A stretch of 47,472 nucleotides of DNA, taken from the NCBI GenBank assembly GCA_964468815.1, contig CAYXWN010000013.1, positions 1-47,472 of the forward strand. Reading direction: 5' to 3'. Positions 43,277 to 47,472 of this stretch are shown here, piece after piece. The position numbers and the translations under genes were made by a program. The notes below the pieces were generated by a model. The model was not told where the DNA came from. It searched no databases and was given only the letters and a program-made list of their open reading frames with translations. This stretch comes from UMGS621 sp964468815 (lineage in GTDB: Bacteria; Bacillota; Clostridia; Christensenellales; Borkfalkiaceae). The stretch's first letter is position 1, and every line of letters starts with the position of its first letter.

Positions 43277-43385
43277 ATAGGAAATTAAGCGGTTGCTTAT
43301 GTTGTATTAAAACGAATCTTTTACCGTTATTTAGGTGTTTTTTGTAATAAAATCTGTTTGATAGAATTAACGAAAGAGGGAAAAA

Positions 43386-45116
43386 ATGAAAAGGTATCTT
43401 CGTGCTTTTACGATCGTCGAGTGTGTGATCGTGGTTGCGATTATCGCCATTCTTGCCGCTATTTTAATTCCGATTTTTACGCGCTTGGTTGCAAAAGCAA
43501 ACGAAAGCGTCGAGCAACAGAATATTCGTAATTTATCTCAACAATTATTGATTGAATCCGGTCAAATAAACGATGCGGACGATATATTGGACTTTCTCGA
43601 TCGCAACGGCGGCGAGGCACTTTTGCCGCCCGATTCGACGCTCGGTTGGAGTGAAAAGAGCGGAGATCTTTTTCTTTTTAACCCAAACTTTCAATTGATT
43701 TACGGGGAAGAGGGGTTTGATCAACGCTCCGTATGGCTTTATATTTCCAAATGGTCTGTGGCGGTTTCCGCATTAAACAAGGGATATGAATTTCAATATT
43801 ATCATATAGGAGAGTCGTCCGACGAGATCGCCGAGCTTTCCTTTTCTTATAATGCGCAACTTCGCTCGCGAACGGAAGCGGTGTTCGGCGGATTGACCGT
43901 GCTTTATCAGTCGAACGAGAGTGTTCCCGTTCGTGTTGACGTCAATTTTGCTACGTCGGGGAGCGTTCTTTCGGTCAATCTTCCCAATGCAGACGTTTGT
44001 TTGGGTGGAAGGGTAAGCGCACCCGATGCGAACGTGGAAGTTTGCGCCCGAAAATTTCTTCTGACGGGAACGGTCTGCGGAACGTTGGCGTTGGATCGAA
44101 CTGCGGCGGAATTGGCGGAATCCGCTTCGTGCGGAACGGTTACGGGGGATGTCGGTTCAAGCGTGCATAACGGCGGTCAAATTTATAAGTGTTTGAAATC
44201 GCTTTCGCACGAGGGGAACGCGCCGACCGTTTTATTTGATTCGTCGGAATGGCTTGCGACGGTTTCCGATTCCGCGACGTTGCAAAATGTTTTCGTCGAT
44301 ATCGAAAAAGAAGATTCTGCGGTTACGCTTTCTCTGAATATTCGCGCGGACGTTTCTCTTTCCGAAACGTCTCTTCCGCTCGTGTTCGAGCGGAAGGCGG
44401 AAATTTATTTGAACGGTTTTACGCTTGCGAGTTGTGTCCCGATGGAATTTAAGAAAGACGTAACGCTGCACGGCGAGGGCGGAATTTTTTTCTTTTCTGC
44501 AAGCGGTGAGGAATATGCGGAAAGCGATGCGCTGTTGTGCGGCGGACATTTAGACGTAACCAAGACGGAAATTAAGACGGACGGAATCGGCGGCGCGGTC
44601 TTAACGGGTGGCGGCATTTGTGAGGAAGTAAGTTTTGTCGCAATGGATGCGGCGTGCGCCTTGACGGTGCGCGATTTAACCGTGACGATGAAAAATTGTT
44701 CCGTTAACGCGCGATCGGGAAGTGCGCTTTCGATTGAAAACGCTTCTTTTATCGCCGAAAAGTCCATTCAAATTTCGGGGGATAACGGGGACGGAATCAT
44801 TCTATCGGGCGGTGCGTTTATGGCGACGGACGCTTGTTCGATTAGCGGCTCGAAAAACGGTATTTCGGTTGTCGGGGGAAATGACGTTTTGATTCGCGTG
44901 GAAACAAAGGCTGCGGACGAGAGCGCGATTGTCGGACAGAAAAACGGGATTTCATTTACGGGTTTTACGGGGAGTCTTTCGATTCGGACGAAAAAGATTT
45001 TGATTAAGGGCGCGAAGCAATACGGAATTGCGGGGTATCAAGCGGATTCGATTTCGCTTTCGGTTGACGACGATAACAATGTAAACGGAAAACTCGCCGC
45101 TTATTCTTGGACGTAA
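43386..45116 (+). CDS. Giant type IV pilin-like protein with beta-helix body
   Basis: A 576-residue protein. It begins with a short basic leader MKRYLRA and then FTIVECVIVVAIIAILAAIL, the N-methylation hydrophobic helix of type IV pilins and pseudopilins, with Glu at position 5 after the predicted cleavage. The residue before the cut is Ala instead of the usual Gly. After a pilin-like alpha-helix (NESVEQQNIRNLSQQL) the body is very large for a pilin. From about residue 290 it is built of repetitive beta-strand turns (VFVDIEKEDSAVTLSLNI, KTEIKTDGIGGAVLTGGGI, NGISVVGGNDVLI, NGISFTGFTGSLSI) typical of a right-handed beta-helix. No prepilin peptidase or assembly ATPase is in the window. It has its own consensus promoter. 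The function may be surface adhesion or glycan binding. Confidence 0.75.
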   Translation: MKRYLRAFTIVECVIVVAIIAILAAILIPIFTRLVAKANESVEQQNIRNLSQQLLIESGQINDADDILDFLDRNGGEALLPPDSTLGWSEKSGDLFLFNPNFQLIYGEEGFDQRSVWLYISKWSVAVSALNKGYEFQYYHIGESSDEIAELSFSYNAQLRSRTEAVFGGLTVLYQSNESVPVRVDVNFATSGSVLSVNLPNADVCLGGRVSAPDANVEVCARKFLLTGTVCGTLALDRTAAELAESASCGTVTGDVGSSVHNGGQIYKCLKSLSHEGNAPTVLFDSSEWLATVSDSATLQNVFVDIEKEDSAVTLSLNIRADVSLSETSLPLVFERKAEIYLNGFTLASCVPMEFKKDVTLHGEGGIFFFSASGEEYAESDALLCGGHLDVTKTEIKTDGIGGAVLTGGGICEEVSFVAMDAACALTVRDLTVTMKNCSVNARSGSALSIENASFIAEKSIQISGDNGDGIILSGGAFMATDACSISGSKNGISVVGGNDVLIRVETKAADESAIVGQKNGISFTGFTGSLSIRTKKILIKGAKQYGIAGYQADSISLSVDDDNNVNGKLAAYSWT

Positions 45117-45144
45117 CAACACGCTTTGAGGGAAAAGGGTATAG

Positions 45145-45735
45145 AGAGGAGTAAGAGCGAAAACATATTGTGCGTTTGAGGAAGCGTTTGGAAGAGATAA
45201 TGATAAAAAAGAGTTTGATTTAGATAAGCCTTTTGAAAAATATTACAATTTGCAGAGAATTTTATATGTAATCCGCCGTTATGAAAATAAAGAAATAGAT
45301 GATAGATATCTTGCATATTGGATGAATGCTTATAATTGGATTATTATGGGCGGATTCAAAATAGAATCGGAAAATAATGAAATGTCTTTTCAAGATTGGG
45401 TAGTGTGGGAGATTTCAGATTGGTTGGATAGTCTGTCTTTTTTTGATGATTCAGAGGACTGGTTTAATCTTGAAGATTATAAAAATTCTTTTATAACAAT
45501 AGACAAGATATATAAGAATTTAAATGATTGGAAATGTCTTTTTGCGCATACGGACGAGGAGGACGATGACGGCGATGCTGTGCTTTTAGTTATTAATTAT
45601 AAGACAAAAGAGTTTGTAAGAATATATCGGAATTTAGACTATCTTAATGAAGTCGTTAAAATGGATAGAATTGAACTTGATCAAGCAGAAAAAGAGATAG
45701 AGCGGTTGAAAAAACAAGGATTTGTTGAATTATAA
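45145..45735 (+). CDS. Acidic protein of unknown function, start codon not found
   Basis: An open frame from 45145 (just after TAG at 45142-45144) to TAA at 45735. Its sequence begins with TYCAFEEAFGRDNDKKEF and contains YVIRRYENKEIDDRYLAYW, WVVWEISDWLDSLSFFDDSE and HTDEEDDDGDAVLLVINYK. It is strongly acidic and tryptophan-rich, with no signal or membrane segment. GAGGAG stands at its front, but no ATG, GTG or TTG follows until TTG 45250, which would remove a conserved-looking 35 residues. The composition resembles immunity proteins of polymorphic toxins, but no family was recognised. The region is more AT-rich than its neighbours. It may be a 5'-truncated import. Confidence 0.5.
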   Translation, partial: RGVRAKTYCAFEEAFGRDNDKKEFDLDKPFEKYYNLQRILYVIRRYENKEIDDRYLAYWMNAYNWIIMGGFKIESENNEMSFQDWVVWEISDWLDSLSFFDDSEDWFNLEDYKNSFITIDKIYKNLNDWKCLFAHTDEEDDDGDAVLLVINYKTKEFVRIYRNLDYLNEVVKMDRIELDQAEKEIERLKKQGFVEL

Positions 45736-45874
45736 TACGTTTTTTGATGAAATAGAAGAGTGACGAACCATTGCGAAAATATTTTTGTTTGTGAATGCGA
45801 ACGGGAGATGAAATTAACAGATATTATCACTAACGCTGATAACTTAATAAAAGAGAGATTTTAATTGTAAATAA

Positions 45875-46489
45875 CATTCAACAGGCGCAGAAATAAAACT
45901 GGAAACGATCGTAAAACTCGGTTTTGACGGAAAGGTTTTCCGCGATAATCTCGTGCGCGAGAACGGAAAGTTGCTTTTGACCGATCACTATTCGGAAACG
46001 TGTCAATATTACGCTCTTTTTTGCGGAATGTCACAGGGGAAGGCGTTTGAAGATTTCCTTTTAAGAACGTACGGGACGGAAGCGTCTGCGAATTTGCCCG
46101 AGGCGAGCAATATGCTTACCGGACATTGTCTGCGTTTGGCTTGGCTTTTAGCAAGCGGTTATCGCGGGCAGTGCTTAGAAGAGGCAAAACTGCTTTTCTT
46201 GAATATGGCAAAGCGTACGGGAACGTTGTGGGAAAACGATCAGCCGTCGGCGAGTTGTAATCATGGATTTACGTCTGTTTTAACGGTCTTTCTCGTCGAC
46301 GCGTTATTCGGTTATAAAGGGTACGATGTTCGCAAGAAGCAGTTGATTTTTGCGGAAGATTATTGTAAAGATAGCGATTGCAGACTGTTGCTGACCGTAC
46401 AAGGGCAACCTCTTGAAATTTTCGTGAAGAACGGAAAGAGGAAAATTATCAACGGTACGGGTTTTAAGATAAAAGGAGAAGAAAAATGA
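45875..46489 (+). pseudogene. C-terminal remnant of a GH78-like (six-hairpin) glycosidase
   Basis: The open frame after TAA 45872-45874 encodes the late part of an (alpha/alpha)6 barrel of the alpha-L-rhamnosidase/trehalase type: FRDNLVRENGKLLLTDHYSE, then TCQYYALFCGMSQG, FLNMAKRTGTLWENDQPSAS and CNHGFTSVLTVFLV. The last two are strong matches to the GH78 C-terminal catalytic region. Several hundred N-terminal residues are missing, and the only starts (for example GTG 45953) lie inside the barrel. Its stop overlaps the ribokinase ATG (ATGA), so an intact gene once preceded rbsK in an operon. Confidence 0.8.
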
Positions 46490-47373
46490 AAAGGATTTAT
46501 ATATTGGGAAGTTTGAATACCGATCTCGTAATTTCGTCGAAGATTCCCGAAAAAGGGGAAACCGTGCGAGGAAAGGACTTTTTTATGAATTGCGGCGGCA
46601 AGGGTGCGAATCAAGCGGCAGCCGCGGCACGGCTGGGCGGCGAGGTCTTTATGGCAGGGTGTGTCGGGAAAGATCCGTTCGGTAAAAACATGAAAGAAAA
46701 TTTGAAGTGTTTCGGCGTAGACGTGTCCGGGATTCGCGAAACAGACGAGGTATCTTCGGGCGTTGCGATGATCGTGCTTTCGGACGGGGATAACCGAATC
46801 ATTTTAGAGGGCGGAGCGAATTTAAGATTGGAAAAATCGGACGTAGACGCGCTGTTAAAAGATGCCGACGTAGGAGATGTTTTTTTGACGCAGTTGGAAA
46901 ACAACGTAGAAATTACGGGTTATGCCTTAAAAACGGCAAAGGCGAAAGGGCTGTTTACCGTGTTGAATCCGGCTCCGTACAGCGATGAGATTGTCCCTTA
47001 TTTTGCGTATTGCGATATGATAACGCCGAACGAAACGGAACTTGCCTTGATGTGCGGTACGGACGGGGACGTGAGCGAACTAACGAAAAAACTCGCGATT
47101 CCTGAAATACTTGTGACGTTGGGGAGCAAAGGGTATTACTATCGTTGCGGAGAAAAGGAGATTTACGGTGCGTGCCCCAAAGTAAAGGCAGTGGATACGA
47201 CGGCGGCAGGCGATACGTTTTGCGGCGCGTTGTGTTTAGCGATAGCCGAGGGAAAGACGAGAGAAGAATCATTCGTATTTGCTTCGCACGCAGCGACGCT
47301 TGCCGTTACCAAAAAAGGCGCGATGCAATCTATCCCGTTACGAACAGAAGTAGAAAAATCGCTACGTTCGTAG
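46486..47373 (+). CDS. rbsK: Ribokinase (PfkB family)
   Basis: A 295-residue cytoplasmic carbohydrate kinase that phosphorylates ribose, or a related sugar, at O5. PfkB motif 1 is NCGGKGANQAAAAARLG (residues ~35-51); the nucleotide region has ITPNETEL and ILVTLGSKG. Motif 2 is DTTAAGDTFCGAL, with the catalytic Asp in AAGD. IYILGSLNTDLVI is the usual N terminus. The start follows AAAAGGAG and overlaps the stop of the GH78-like remnant. Length and motifs are complete, so it is probably active. Given the glycosidase remnant, a nucleoside-sugar or pentose substrate is possible, but ribose is the default. Confidence 0.92.
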   Translation: MKRIYILGSLNTDLVISSKIPEKGETVRGKDFFMNCGGKGANQAAAAARLGGEVFMAGCVGKDPFGKNMKENLKCFGVDVSGIRETDEVSSGVAMIVLSDGDNRIILEGGANLRLEKSDVDALLKDADVGDVFLTQLENNVEITGYALKTAKAKGLFTVLNPAPYSDEIVPYFAYCDMITPNETELALMCGTDGDVSELTKKLAIPEILVTLGSKGYYYRCGEKEIYGACPKVKAVDTTAAGDTFCGALCLAIAEGKTREESFVFASHAATLAVTKKGAMQSIPLRTEVEKSLRS

Positions 47374-47380
47374 CGATTTT
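47354..47380. terminator. Hairpin terminator overlapping the rbsK stop
   Basis: Perfect 11-bp stem AAAATCGCTAC/GTAGCGATTTT with loop GTTC. The rbsK TAG at 47371-47373 is inside the 3' arm. Terminal T-run is short (TTTT). The remaining bases to the window end hold no gene I can support; a TATAAT at 47428-47433 has no convincing -35. Confidence 0.6.
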
Positions 47381-47472
47381 AAAAAGGATTTCTAAATATT
47401 TTAAATAAATTGCGCGAGTTAGATGGGTATAATTAGGGATTTTTCTAATTACCATCTTAAGAGGTAAAAAAG

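Noticed and set aside
45808..45864. Short frame MKLTDIITNADNLIKERF after GGGAG
   Set aside because: Only 18 codons; it could be the first piece of a deleted gene but cannot be supported as a gene.
47428..47433. TATAAT near the right edge as promoter of the next gene
   Set aside because: No -35 element at 16-18 bp spacing and the downstream gene is outside the window.

Overview
The window looks like a scaffold from an uncultured anaerobic Gram-positive bacterium of the class Clostridia, probably from a gut-type metagenome. The evidence is sigma-A-type promoters with 16-18 bp spacers, strong AGGAGG-type ribosome binding sites, rho-independent terminators, a CsoR/CopA/CopZ copper operon, a TasA-like signal protein, GntR/LacI-type sugar regulation and BspA-type leucine-rich repeats. 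The finer taxonomic placement (a Christensenellales-like group) is only a guess. An exactly 100-N gap flanked by identical 55-mers shows that this is a de Bruijn-graph scaffold.

Layout. (1) 1-1786: 3' two-thirds of pyruvate phosphate dikinase, with terminator. (2) 1930-8805: an accessory or mobile region. A promoter drives an IS21 IstA-like helix-turn-helix protein (interrupted by the assembly gap) and then an 849-residue protein with the hallmarks of a double-psi beta-barrel RNA polymerase of the RdRP/YonO type (DYDSD metal-binding motif). After a terminator and an oriT-like series of palindromes come mobC (apparently with an ATA start) and a MOB-P relaxase shortened at its C terminus. Then follows a chain of gene fragments welded together: a piece of a Wadjet JetA-like protein, the C-terminal half of an SF2 helicase with a TGG-to-TGA nonsense change, and a BspA-like leucine-rich repeat fragment. 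(3) 8830-13540, minus strand: a heptose-nucleotide and glycosyltransferase operon (GT4, heptose-7-P kinase, a fused heptose-1-P nucleotidyltransferase/heptose bisphosphatase, GT8), preceded by a promoter and a leader with four hairpins. (4) 13612-16427, minus: csoR-copA-copZ with its palindromic operator between -35 and -10. (5) 16468-21389: Pit phosphate transporter with its DUF47 partner, then TrkA/TrkH potassium uptake. (6) 21407-23293: a TasA-like secreted protein fused to a beta-helix, its promoter bracketed by two matching palindromes.

(7) 23707-41353: a large Gram-positive glycan-utilisation locus. It encodes a repeat-rich surface protein, a lipoprotein, a giant surface GH5-like hydrolase, an ABC sugar importer (binding protein and two permeases, no ATPase), a GH42-like enzyme, a GntR-LacI-type regulator, an F5/8C-domain lipoprotein and a GH2 beta-mannosidase-like enzyme. 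The two largest surface proteins share a repeated domain and an unusual GCG-plus-transmembrane-plus-basic C-terminal anchor. The likely flow is capture and cutting at the surface, import by the ABC system, and finishing by cytoplasmic GH42/GH2 enzymes. The exact glycan is unknown; a mannose- or galactose-containing beta-glycan is the best guess. (8) 41432-43083: decayed genes (DUF2971-like, two head-to-head leucine-rich repeat remnants, frameshifted GIY-YIG gene). (9) 43248-45116: a giant pilin-like protein fused to a beta-helix. (10) 45145-47373: an orphan acidic protein, a 5'-truncated GH78-like glycosidase remnant and a ribokinase.

The best candidate for something undescribed is the HTH-plus-RNA-polymerase-like pair on the mobilisable element. 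Second are the hairpin-rich leader of the heptose operon and the beta-helix proteins attached to pilin-like or TasA-like export modules. No tRNA, rRNA, CRISPR array or integrase gene was recognised.
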